In this document: in pieces, positions 18,813 to 28,100 of the stretch
Layout: every line of letters begins with the position of its first letter
Numbering within the stretch: the stretch's first letter is position 1
DNA from: a virus
Virus record (IMG/VR): IMGVR_UViG_3300050821_001062
Span: 1-45,291 of that record
Direction: 5' to 3' (one strand)
Length of the DNA: 45,291 nt
Made by a program: the position numbers and the translations under genes
Notes under the pieces: generated by a model
Told to the model about the DNA's origin: nothing
The model's input: the letters and a program-made list of their open reading frames with translations, nothing else
Database searches by the model: none

Positions 18813-20068
18813 TATAAAAAATCCTCAAAGTTTGACACGCGACGACCAAAAACCTTATGGACACGATAATTGAGCCACTTCACTTTTTGATATTCATCTT
18901 GCTCTAAAGTCTTATCCGACAAACGGTAGAAATGTTGCTTCCATTGAAGAGCAATTCCATCCCATCCAATAATGTCCTTTACGATATTACCGCCATAAGC
19001 TTTTTGTTGCCAGATGTATTCTTCATCACGAGCAAACTTACACATCTCAACAAAGCGATGTAATTGTTGATGTTCGTCTACCTGAAACAAAGGATTATTC
19101 TTCAAGGTGTAATCAACAAAATAAGTTGCTCCCGGAACGCATGTTTCTTCAAGGGCTCCAAAGCGTGAAGCTATGACAGGCACGTTATGTGCGGTTGCTT
19201 CTAGAGCACTTATCCCAAACGTCTCAGGAAATTGTCCCGGCGCTAAGAAATAAGATGCTTGTGTGAGAATTCTAGAGATTTCTCTTTGTGTGATAACCCC
19301 GGTGAAGTCAATAGACTTGTCTTTATTTTCTCTAACAAGTCTTTGCCAATCAGTTTCCTGTTGGTCAGCTTCACCATTCGGAAAGCGATAGTACCCCCCA
19401 ATAACAATTAATCTCTGACCGCCGTCTTTAATACGTGGCCAGATTTCCTTGACAGTCGGTTCCATGCCCTTCGTATAGGACGCATTAAATACCCAAAGCT
19501 TCTTATCTTTATTCTTAATATCGACAAAATCTTGATACTGTTCAACACCATTACGTGTCTGAAACACTCGGTTCTTAAGAACTTCAAAATTACGTCGATT
19601 TCCATGAGTACAGTTAGTCACATAAACCGTATGCCAATCTGAAAGAGTGAAAATCTCTGAAATAGCCCCTGACATGACCATGGGTTCAAGGTCATTCTCC
19701 CCATCTACAAACGTATCATGCATCCAAAGAACACGATGATGTGCTTTTTGGCAAATTGCTAGTTGTTCAAATCCAAGAGGGAGTGGTTGCCTAAAAGGCT
19801 TCACAGAACGTGACGAAATCATGATGTCACATTGGAATTCTTCCTCAGGATAATGATGCATAGATTTGATCGGAATGTAGTGAACGCCGTCAGGCTCAGC
19901 ACTACTCCCGGTCGAAATGTGGTCATTGATGACCGTCACTTCAAACCCAAGCTTGACCAATTCTCTAGAAATTCGAATTACTGAGGATTCTGAGCCGCCT
20001 AATCCTCTAGTTTCAAGCGTGTTATAGTTATATGGCAGTCCTAAAACATCGATTAGGATAATCTTCAT
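18812..20068 (-). CDS. GT-B fold glycosyltransferase (GT4/GT1-like)
   Basis: The 418-aa protein has the two Rossmann-like halves of a GT-B enzyme. The N-terminal half starts MKIILIDVLGLPYNYNTLE, with the GLGGSESSVIRISRELVKLG acceptor-side loop and helix. The C-terminal nucleotide-sugar half has LWVFNASYTKGMEPTV, RLIVIGGYYRFP, and PGQFPETFGISALEATAHNV, a form of the EX7E motif. VPVIASRFGALEET follows. Start ATG at 20068 has GAGGGA just upstream and a near-consensus sigma70 promoter at 20098-20126. It is the first gene of the two-gene minus-strand cassette and is transcribed against the surrounding late genes, implying different timing. It probably adds a sugar before or after the fusion enzyme; the substrate is unknown. 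Confidence 0.85.
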   Translation of the reverse strand: MKIILIDVLGLPYNYNTLETRGLGGSESSVIRISRELVKLGFEVTVINDHISTGSSAEPDGVHYIPIKSMHHYPEEEFQCDIMISSRSVKPFRQPLPLGFEQLAICQKAHHRVLWMHDTFVDGENDLEPMVMSGAISEIFTLSDWHTVYVTNCTHGNRRNFEVLKNRVFQTRNGVEQYQDFVDIKNKDKKLWVFNASYTKGMEPTVKEIWPRIKDGGQRLIVIGGYYRFPNGEADQQETDWQRLVRENKDKSIDFTGVITQREISRILTQASYFLAPGQFPETFGISALEATAHNVPVIASRFGALEETCVPGATYFVDYTLKNNPLFQVDEHQQLHRFVEMCKFARDEEYIWQQKAYGGNIVKDIIGWDGIALQWKQHFYRLSDKTLEQDEYQKVKWLNYRVHKVFGRRVSNFEDFL

Positions 20069-20081
20069 TATTCCCTCATAC

Positions 20082-20088
20082 CTAAATA
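20082..20088 (+). promoter_or_regulatory. Late promoter element CTAAATA (first collagen-like fibre gene)
   Basis: CTAAATA lies 45 nt before the fibre gene start at 20134, in the 65-bp divergent gap. It overlaps the region where the minus-strand glycosyltransferase transcript should begin, so the two directions probably interfere. Confidence 0.55.
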
Positions 20089-20097
20089 TTCAGCCCT

Positions 20098-20126
20098 TTT
20101 ATACCACCAAACGATTGAGATGTCAA
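20098..20126 (-). promoter_or_regulatory. Sigma70-type promoter of the glycosyltransferase operon
   Basis: On the minus strand, TTGACA (20126-20121) and TATAAA (20103-20098) are separated by exactly 17 bp. This is a perfect -35 and a five-of-six -10 hexamer at the optimal spacing. The predicted start lies near 20091, about 23 nt before the ATG. A host-type promoter in a field of late promoters suggests early or constitutive expression of the cassette. Confidence 0.8.
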
Positions 20127-20133
20127 GAAAAAA

Positions 20134-23100
20134 ATGATCAGCCAAACCACTTCACCTTCCACTGGCGTACCAGTAGCGTCAGATAAGGCTACAGATTTAC
20201 AATTTGAGCGTGCTTTGGTGATGTCCAATGGTGTCATGTACGCCACTCAAGACGGTACAATCTATGAAATCGGAGGCATCTTAACACAACTTGTGGTTGG
20301 TAACGTCGAGATCACCAACACATCCATTTCATTGAATGGTGTCAATCTTACAACCGGATTCACTGGTTCACCGGGTGGTCTAGGCTACACTGGTTCAATT
20401 GGCTATACCGGCTCAATCGGCTTCACTGGTTCACCCGCAGCAGGATATACCGGTTCACTCGGTTATACCGGTTCGTCGGGAGTGGGATATACTGGTTCTC
20501 AAGGTAACCAAGGTAATGATGGTGATATTGGTCCTCTTGGATATACCGGTTCACAAGGTGATACTGGTGCGACCGGTGATCAAGGCGACCAAGGTTATAC
20601 TGGTTCTCAAGGTGATCCTGGCTATGTTGGTTCTCAGGGTGACACCGGATATACTGGTTCTTTGGGATATACCGGTTCGCAAGGGGTAGGTTATACAGGT
20701 TCACAAGGAACAACTGGATACACTGGCTCTCAAGGAGCAATCGGTTATACAGGTTCACAAGGTTACACTGGCTCACAAGGCACAACCGGATATACCGGTT
20801 CTCAAGGTGTAACAGGTTACACGGGTTCTCAAGGTGCTATTGGTTATACCGGTTCACAAGGCACAACCGGATATACCGGTTCTCAAGGTGTAACAGGTTA
20901 CACTGGTTCTTTGGGATCGGCTGCGCCTGTTTCAATTATCTATACCTTCTCAACTACTACTACAGATTCAAATCCGGGTACTGGTCTTCTTCGACTTGAT
21001 AATTCTACTCAATTAAGTGCAACAACTATTCGTACCAATACATCAGATGTTAACAATATAGATTTTACTGCTGTTTTGGATAGTCTTGATGCATCAACTA
21101 ATCCTATTAAAGGTCACATTCTTCTTTCGTTATATAAGAATGCATCCTTGAACTGGATTTTATTTACTCTTACTTCACGCGCGGCTCCATCAGGATATCG
21201 AAACTTTACTGTTGTGGAAGTTGCAGGTAGCGGAGCTAATCCATTTACAAACGGTGATCTTGTTAACTTCCAATTCACAAGGGCTGGTAATCTTGGATAC
21301 ACCGGCTCTCAAGGTGTTATTGGATACACTGGCTCTCAAGGTACAACAGGCTACACCGGTTCACAAGGTGCAACTGGCTATACCGGTTCTCAGGGAGTAA
21401 TTGGTTATACCGGTTCTCAAGGAACAACTGGATATACAGGTTCTCAAGGTGTAATAGGATACACTGGTTCTCAAGGTTATACAGGTTCTCAAGGACCGGC
21501 AGGACCTATTGCAATTACATATACATTTTCTTCGAATACAACAAATGCCGATCCCGGTTCTGGTTTTATTCGACTTAACAATTCTACTCAGTTAAGTGCA
21601 TCAGCATTATATGCTTCCAATAATGATATTAATGGAATTAGTTTTCTAACTGTTTTGAACCATTTAGCCGATTCAACAAATGGTGTAAAAGGATATTTGT
21701 CACTTCAAAAATTTAACGATCCTACGAAATGGATTTTGTTTACTTTAACAAGTGAAAGCGTTGTAACTGGTTATGATGTTTTGAACGTAACCGAAGTTTC
21801 AGGTAGTGGAACTAATCCATTTTCCAACAATGATATAATTATTCTTCAGTTCACACGTGCTGGTGATATTGGTTATACCGGCTCACAAGGTGTAATCGGT
21901 TACACCGGCTCACAAGGTACGACAGGTTATACAGGTTCAAACGGTGTTAATGGTTACACAGGTTCTCAGGGTGTTATAGGTTATACCGGATCACCGGGAG
22001 TAGGAGCAGCAGCTAATACTGACGTTCTATTTGATGATTCTTCGACAGCAAATGGTTCGGCTGGTTTTACCTTTATCAAAACAACAAATAACGTCTTTAT
22101 CGGCAACACTCTATCATTTGGTAATTCTACCGTTAATTCTCTTGTTAACAGTATTTTATTTGTTGCTAATGATCCATCAAATTCTATATCAGTTAATACT
22201 TCTAAAATTATCCTTGGATCAAATCTTACAATAAACACAGCAGGAATATTCCTTGGTAATTCTACTGCTAATGTTGTAATTAATTCTGGAAATGCATTTT
22301 TTGGAAGTGCAACATCTAATATAATTTGGTCAGGAACATATCTTAATATCTTCAATGCTCCACTGATTTTTGGAGCAAATCTCGCCCAAATTGGTGGTAT
22401 TAATATAGTATATGGTACGGGCGGTACTAACACAATTTTGAATTCGATAGGAATTTGGGTTCAAACTAATACAACTGTCAATACTACTCTTAATGCTATT
22501 GCTCTCCAAGTTGGTAATTCTATTGTCAATAGTACAGCCCTACAAGTGGGAATAGCTGATATCTATAATGGTTATGCTAATAATCTGCCTTCTGATATGC
22601 AAGAAGATTGTTTGCGATTTACAACTATTCATTCCGGTACTGGTGAAAAATATACATACATCGCGATTTATACCGGTGGATCGTATGTTGTTAATACAGG
22701 CGATTATCTTGAATTTGATGTTATGTCCGATTGGAATAATATAGCAATTGATTCTGGTATTGAAATTGAATTCGCAAATAATTCAGGTCGAGGATTAGGA
22801 CTTGTTGATCAAAATAGTTATTCAATTAATGCTCCGGTAAGTCCACCCCAAAACGGTCAGTGGTATCATCGAAAAATAAATCTTGCGTCAGCTAATGGCT
22901 ATACGATGCAACGTATTGAATTAGTTGAAGAAAGCAACGCAAACGGAACATTCGTAGCTTACTATAAGAACGTTCGAATTTCAAATGCTGGTGTTCCAAA
23001 ATTAGATATTTGGACAGGTGGTCCCCCTCAATCTAATACAATTGAATTTACTTCAAATTCATCATCTTATGATGTTGTAGGTAGTTACTTCAAAGGCATC

Positions 23101-24279
23101 CATATTGGTAATACCGTTACATCAACTAGTGCAACTGCTGTTCCGAAAATTATTTTCGACTATGCCTATTCATCTGTTCCCGGTCAAAATCTTAAAGTTG
23201 ATTTGTGGGGGGGAATTGGTGATTATGGTTTCACCGTTTCGGGTGGATCGCTTGATTACGTTACTACCGGTCAACATTCATTCTATAATGGTGCCCAAAA
23301 TCAATTTATTGTTAATGCTACAGTCTTTAATATTCTTGGACTTATATTATCTATTGGTAATACAACAACGAATGTTGTTATTTCCAACAACTCTATTGTT
23401 CTTGGAAATTCGACGGTTAATTCATCTATGACTAGTTTAGCATTTTATTGTAATGCTGCAACTTATGCTGGATACATGAATAGTAGCATCATTGTATTTG
23501 GTAATGCTACTTCATCAGCAAGTCTTAATAGTACTTCTATTGTTGCCCCGGCTGCTGTTTTTGGAGGCGGTGGTGATAATTATATCTCTCTTACAATGAA
23601 TAATGGGGGTGGTGTACCAGCTTCTTCAGGATCAGGTGTTTTTGGAGCTATTGGTTGGAACTTCTCATCTGGAAGTGCTGAAATTAATTTTTGGAATACT
23701 TATATCGGGTTCCTTCCAACTCCATCATTTCAATTTCGACAATTGACAAATAGTACGTCTTCTTATGTATTAGCTTCAATTGCTCCGAATTCTTTTGCGT
23801 TTGCTGCAAACTCTTCTTATACTTACTTCCTAGGGAATACGTCTGGTGTTTATACTGCTAATACTTCGTCAATATATCAATTAGGTCCTTGGATTTATTC
23901 AGGAGTTGGAAGAGTAGCTATATCACAATTACCTCTAACAACCAATGGTACAACAACTACAGTTACTTTACCGCTTCCTCCGGGTGTTACTCGCTGGTAT
24001 ACAAACTTTTATAGTGTCTTAAATGCCAACGCAGTTCCTACAACGGGGGCACTTGGAATATATACGGCAAATTCTAGTGCTAACATTTATCTTGTTGCTA
24101 ATACAGTTTTAACGGCAATTACAAATACATCTCCTAATGCTAATGGAAATATTGTATCACTAGGTGCAGTAGCTTCCGCTGCAACTACATTTTGGACGAA
24201 CAATGTTATTACAATTATTGTTTCAAACTCCCAAGCTTTAGCTGTTGATATTGTCATTGATTATCGATACCTAACATAA
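20134..24279 (+). CDS. Large collagen-like tail fibre protein
   Basis: The 1,381-aa fibre protein has an N-terminal module (residues 1-73, MISQTTSPSTGVPVASDKAT onward) closely shared with the gene at 30911. Three Gly-X-Y collagen-like blocks (about residues 74-262, 386-458 and 580-624; mostly GYTGSQG) are separated by two paralogous modules of about 120 residues (each with a YTFS start, NWILFTLTS/KWILFTLTS and NPFTNGD/NPFSNND). A shaft of GNSTVNS-type repeats follows. A jelly-roll-like, possibly carbohydrate-binding domain lies near residues 810-955, and a beta-rich C-terminus ends VDIVIDYRYLT. The Gly-X-Y blocks should form trimeric stalks. The start ATG has only a weak A-rich ribosome site. 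It is divergent from the glycosyltransferase operon, which may modify its Thr-rich repeats. Confidence 0.82.
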   Translation: MISQTTSPSTGVPVASDKATDLQFERALVMSNGVMYATQDGTIYEIGGILTQLVVGNVEITNTSISLNGVNLTTGFTGSPGGLGYTGSIGYTGSIGFTGSPAAGYTGSLGYTGSSGVGYTGSQGNQGNDGDIGPLGYTGSQGDTGATGDQGDQGYTGSQGDPGYVGSQGDTGYTGSLGYTGSQGVGYTGSQGTTGYTGSQGAIGYTGSQGYTGSQGTTGYTGSQGVTGYTGSQGAIGYTGSQGTTGYTGSQGVTGYTGSLGSAAPVSIIYTFSTTTTDSNPGTGLLRLDNSTQLSATTIRTNTSDVNNIDFTAVLDSLDASTNPIKGHILLSLYKNASLNWILFTLTSRAAPSGYRNFTVVEVAGSGANPFTNGDLVNFQFTRAGNLGYTGSQGVIGYTGSQGTTGYTGSQGATGYTGSQGVIGYTGSQGTTGYTGSQGVIGYTGSQGYTGSQGPAGPIAITYTFSSNTTNADPGSGFIRLNNSTQLSASALYASNNDINGISFLTVLNHLADSTNGVKGYLSLQKFNDPTKWILFTLTSESVVTGYDVLNVTEVSGSGTNPFSNNDIIILQFTRAGDIGYTGSQGVIGYTGSQGTTGYTGSNGVNGYTGSQGVIGYTGSPGVGAAANTDVLFDDSSTANGSAGFTFIKTTNNVFIGNTLSFGNSTVNSLVNSILFVANDPSNSISVNTSKIILGSNLTINTAGIFLGNSTANVVINSGNAFFGSATSNIIWSGTYLNIFNAPLIFGANLAQIGGINIVYGTGGTNTILNSIGIWVQTNTTVNTTLNAIALQVGNSIVNSTALQVGIADIYNGYANNLPSDMQEDCLRFTTIHSGTGEKYTYIAIYTGGSYVVNTGDYLEFDVMSDWNNIAIDSGIEIEFANNSGRGLGLVDQNSYSINAPVSPPQNGQWYHRKINLASANGYTMQRIELVEESNANGTFVAYYKNVRISNAGVPKLDIWTGGPPQSNTIEFTSNSSSYDVVGSYFKGIHIGNTVTSTSATAVPKIIFDYAYSSVPGQNLKVDLWGGIGDYGFTVSGGSLDYVTTGQHSFYNGAQNQFIVNATVFNILGLILSIGNTTTNVVISNNSIVLGNSTVNSSMTSLAFYCNAATYAGYMNSSIIVFGNATSSASLNSTSIVAPAAVFGGGGDNYISLTMNNGGGVPASSGSGVFGAIGWNFSSGSAEINFWNTYIGFLPTPSFQFRQLTNSTSSYVLASIAPNSFAFAANSSYTYFLGNTSGVYTANTSSIYQLGPWIYSGVGRVAISQLPLTTNGTTTTVTLPLPPGVTRWYTNFYSVLNANAVPTTGALGIYTANSSANIYLVANTVLTAITNTSPNANGNIVSLGAVASAATTFWTNNVITIIVSNSQALAVDIVIDYRYLT
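20353..20925 (+). repeat. Collagen-like repeat block 1 of the 20134 fibre gene
   Basis: Near-perfect tandem codon sets for Gly-Tyr-Thr-Gly-Ser-Gln-Gly with variable X-Y triplets. DNA units differ mainly at third positions (ggt/gga, tat/tac, acc/act/aca). Two smaller blocks lie at about 21291-21510 and 21871-22005 in the same gene. Confidence 0.9.
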
Positions 24280-24289
24280 GGAAATTTAT

Positions 24290-25114
24290 ATGGTTATTAA
24301 TACTCTTCAAACTCCGCAACCTAATGGTGCTTCATTAAGTATTCATCCAAGTGATTTGTATTGGCCATATATTTTGGTTGTCGATGCCAATACAAATATC
24401 GTATATTTTAAAAATGAAGTAAGTAATGCTGTTGTTATTCTTGGATCACAACAACAAGCAATGAATGCTACTAGTCTTGTTGTCGGTAACTCGTCAGTAA
24501 ACGTTGCCATCAATTCATCATCTATTTCTATTTCAGGTATTTCATTCTCTCAAGGTTTTACTGGTTCAAATGGTGTTCAAGGTTATACTGGTTCACAAGG
24601 AATAACTGGTTTTGTTGGATCAAAAGGAGGTACTGGTTTCACTGGTTCGGGTGGTCAAGGATTTACCGGTTCAAAAGGATTTACTGGTTCAGCAGGATTT
24701 GGTTATACTGGTCCACCGGGTGATATTGGATATACCGGTTCACCGGGTGATGATGGTGGTCCCCAAGGTCCACGTGGATTTACGGGTTCACCCGGTGGTC
24801 CAATAGGTTACACCGGCTCACCGGGTCCAACTGGTGCGGGTTATACCGGATCAAAAGGTAATCAGGGCAATCAGGGTAATCAAGGATTTACTGGTTCACA
24901 AGGTGTACAAGGTTATACTGGTTCGGTAGGTACTGGTCAAGCTATTACATCCATATTTGCTAGTTTGCCTGTTTCTCCGACCTTGGGACAGCTTTATACA
25001 GTCACCGATGGTCCCCCTGGATTAGAACTAGGTCAAAACTTAACATTTGGAGGTTATTCTACCTTATATTTGGTCTGGTATAACACAACTAACTGGACTG
25101 TCATAGGTAAATAA
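24290..25114 (+). CDS. Short collagen-like fibre protein
   Basis: The 274-aa protein has an N-terminal module of about 88 residues ending in a VGNSSVNVAINSSSISI repeat, shared in form with the other fibre genes. A Gly-X-Y block of about 130 residues follows (GFTGSNG, GYTGSQG, GYTGPPG, some with proline). The C-terminal part of about 55 residues (ITSIFASLPVSPTLGQLYTV, then a TNWTVIGK end) has a pattern common at the ends of collagen-like phage proteins. The ATG follows the previous stop by 10 nt and has AAGGAAA upstream. It is probably a trimeric fibre segment, either independent or docking with neighbours. Confidence 0.75.
   Translation: MVINTLQTPQPNGASLSIHPSDLYWPYILVVDANTNIVYFKNEVSNAVVILGSQQQAMNATSLVVGNSSVNVAINSSSISISGISFSQGFTGSNGVQGYTGSQGITGFVGSKGGTGFTGSGGQGFTGSKGFTGSAGFGYTGPPGDIGYTGSPGDDGGPQGPRGFTGSPGGPIGYTGSPGPTGAGYTGSKGNQGNQGNQGFTGSQGVQGYTGSVGTGQAITSIFASLPVSPTLGQLYTVTDGPPGLELGQNLTFGGYSTLYLVWYNTTNWTVIGK
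24555..24940 (+). repeat. Collagen-like repeat block of the 24290 gene
   Basis: Tandem Gly-X-Y coding repeats, with GFTGS and GYTGS units and several proline-containing triplets (GPPGDIG, GSPGDDG). The block is continuous in one frame. Confidence 0.88.
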
Positions 25115-25117
25115 GAG

Positions 25118-28100
25118 ATGATTGCTACTACAACAACTCCCTTTGGCGCACTTATCGTTCCGACTAATCCTCATTTACTAAGCGCACCAGCATCGCTTGT
25201 TATTAATCTTGCGTCAAAGATGTTGTATTCATTCGATGGTGTGAATACATTTGCAATCGGAGAAAATATTGATCATATTTGTGTTGGTAACTCGACATCA
25301 AATATCTACATCAACTCATCAGCGATCCTAATAAACGGCTCACCTCTTGCCGAAGGATTTACCGGTTCACGAGGATACACGGGTTCGAATGGTGTAAATG
25401 GTTATACAGGTTCAGGTGGTGTTCAAGGTTACACTGGTTCTTCCGGTGCAGGTTATACTGGATCAGTCGGTTATACCGGCTCTGAAGGTGGTATCGGTGA
25501 TATAGGTCCAATTGGTTACACTGGTTCACCGGGAGGACCAACAGGTTATACAGGTTCGCCGGGCTCACCGGGCGGTTATACCGGATCACCGGGCACACCG
25601 GGTGGTTATACCGGATCACAAGGTTATACTGGACCAACAGGTTATACCGGATCACCGGGTGATATTGGTTATAGCGGTTCAATTGGTGCTCAAGGTAATC
25701 AAGGTAATCCGGGTTATACTGGTTCGGCAGGTTCACCGGGTGGTTATACCGGTTCACCGGGTTATACTGGTTCACCAAGTACAGTTATAGGTTATACTGG
25801 TTCTCAGGGACCAGCGGGTGGTTATACTGGTTCACAGGGTACTCCGGGTACTAACGGTGCCGATGGTGCTCAAGGTCCAATTGGGTACACTGGTTCACAA
25901 GGTAATGGTGGTTCTCAAGGTTATACTGGTTCTCAAGGCAATCCCGGAGGTTATACCGGTTCACAAGGTTATACTGGATCGGCTGGTGGTACTGGTTATA
26001 CTGGTTCAACAGGTGGACTTGGTTATACTGGTTCTCAAGGCTCACAAGGTGTCATTGGATATACTGGTTCTCAAGGTGGACTTGGATATACTGGTTCTCA
26101 AGGTTATACCGGGTCTCCGGGTTCAACAGGCTCAACTGGTTATACTGGTTCAAAGGGTTCAACGGGTTTTACTGGTTCTCAAGGTATCATTGGTTATACC
26201 GGCTCTCAGGGTATTCAAGGTGTTCAAGGTTACACTGGATCGAGTGTTTTTGGTGGAGCAAATACTCAAGTCATATTCAATGATTCAGGAGTATTAAATG
26301 CTGTTGCTGGATTTGTCTTCGATAAAACTTCAAATAACTTAACCGTTGCAAATAATTTTTCTGCTACAAGTCTAAACGTTGCCAACGGCACAATTTCGAA
26401 CTTCTTTAATGTCACTCCTTATGGACAAATTAATGCATTCTCTAATGCTATTGCAGCAAGTATAAATGGTAATTTTATTCCAGCATTTTGGTTTAATGAT
26501 CAAGGAATGCAATTATCTAATGCTGGATTTGAAGATAACCATACTTATGTTTCGTGGGCACTTGATGCTGGTAAAAATACTTCTAATACAACTGGTTCAT
26601 ACACAGGTATGTATGTTCAAATGTATGGTGTTTCTGTTAGCACAAATGCTTATATAACAACGGCACAATTTAATGTAACGGCTGTTGTTGATAGCACCAA
26701 TTCTCATATTCAAACAGGTAATTATACAGCAGTAAATCCTTACGTTCAAATTCCAAGTGGCATGAATGTTACATCAGCCGTTGGTATGGAAATTGATTTC
26801 AATACGTCCTCTAACTCTGTTGCACGACAAGGAATTCGAATTGCCGACTTGTCCCCTGTAACGAATGGTATTGGAACAACCATCGATTCGGGAATTTATT
26901 TCGTCAAACTGAACACTGCTCGTGGACTTAGAGAAGGTATAACTTTTGGTATTGATCTTTATGGTAACGATCAAGGTTTTGGTATTCAAGCCAATGGTGC
27001 TTTACTTCGCGCAACCAACCTAACAACTAAGTTATATGCTGGTTTTGACCTATCAAATGTACAAGGTGGATATGCTCAATCAGCAATTCTATTGAACTCT
27101 TCGGATAAAATTTATTTTGGAGCCAATGGTGCAGGCGGTACAATTTGGGCTGAAGGAGCAACACACGGATATCTTCAAATCTTTACTAACACTAATGACT
27201 GTGTATTCCAAAACGGTTCAGGTTGGAATACTCTTTGGATAGGCGCAACTGGTGGTGTTGGTGTTGCTGTCGGTGATCCCGGAGCCGGAAATCTAGGTGT
27301 TTTGAATAATATAACTGCTGGTAATTCAACAGTTAATTCGGTTATTACTCCCACAACAATCAGTACTCAAACTGTTTTTGCTAACACAGTTACTATTAAA
27401 GGCAACATTGAATTAGAAAAAAATAATATCCTACTTTACGGTGCTGACCCAACTGGAGCAAATGACTGTAGTGCTGCATTTACCGCTGCTATTGGAAATA
27501 CTAATCACGTTCACTTCCCGCCTGGAAAATATCTATTCAATTCTCCTGTATCATTTACAATTCCGGGAGCGAATAGCGTTTTAATTGATGGTGAGGGACA
27601 AGATGTAACAATTATTAAATTTGCTAATAACGTTAATGGATTTAACATAACTTATACTAATAGTACTAGTTCGCTTCATATGAAAGATATGACTATTGGT
27701 AGTCAATCTTATGCTAATGTTTCAGTGTATGGTATTACCTTACAAGGTACTGGTAACAACGCTGTTTCCGGTTTGTATGCTCAGAGTGACTTCGAAAATT
27801 TAACCATACGTGGCGTAGATGGATATGCTAACGCAACGTTCTGGGAAATCGGTCTTGCTATTAATGAAGTATCAGGTATCAATCTTATTGGTTGTAATTT
27901 TACAGGTTGTACTCCGAATACCACTGGTTTTAATACTTTAGGATACGGTATTGCCATGCTTGGTAATGCAACAAATATAGCTGTTGCAATAAACATTACC
28001 GATTGTGTATTTAATTATCTTGGAACAGGAATTTTCTATGATACGTGTGTACAGGGCGTAACAGTTTCACAAAGCAACTTCACTGGTTGTCAATATGGAA

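Noticed and set aside
20423-20785. Long antisense frame rich in Asn, Tyr, Gln and Leu across the collagen block (similar ones at 25359-25778, 25851-26045 and 28932-29237)
   Set aside because: These are by-products of the G-Y-T-G-S-Q coding repeats, which lack stops on the other strand. They have no ribosome sites, and the peptides are simple periodic strings.
25512-26297. Alternate plus-strand frames through the collagen blocks (Val/Ile/Leu/His/Arg-rich)
   Set aside because: Frame-shifted reading of the same repeat DNA; no start signals and no known protein pattern.
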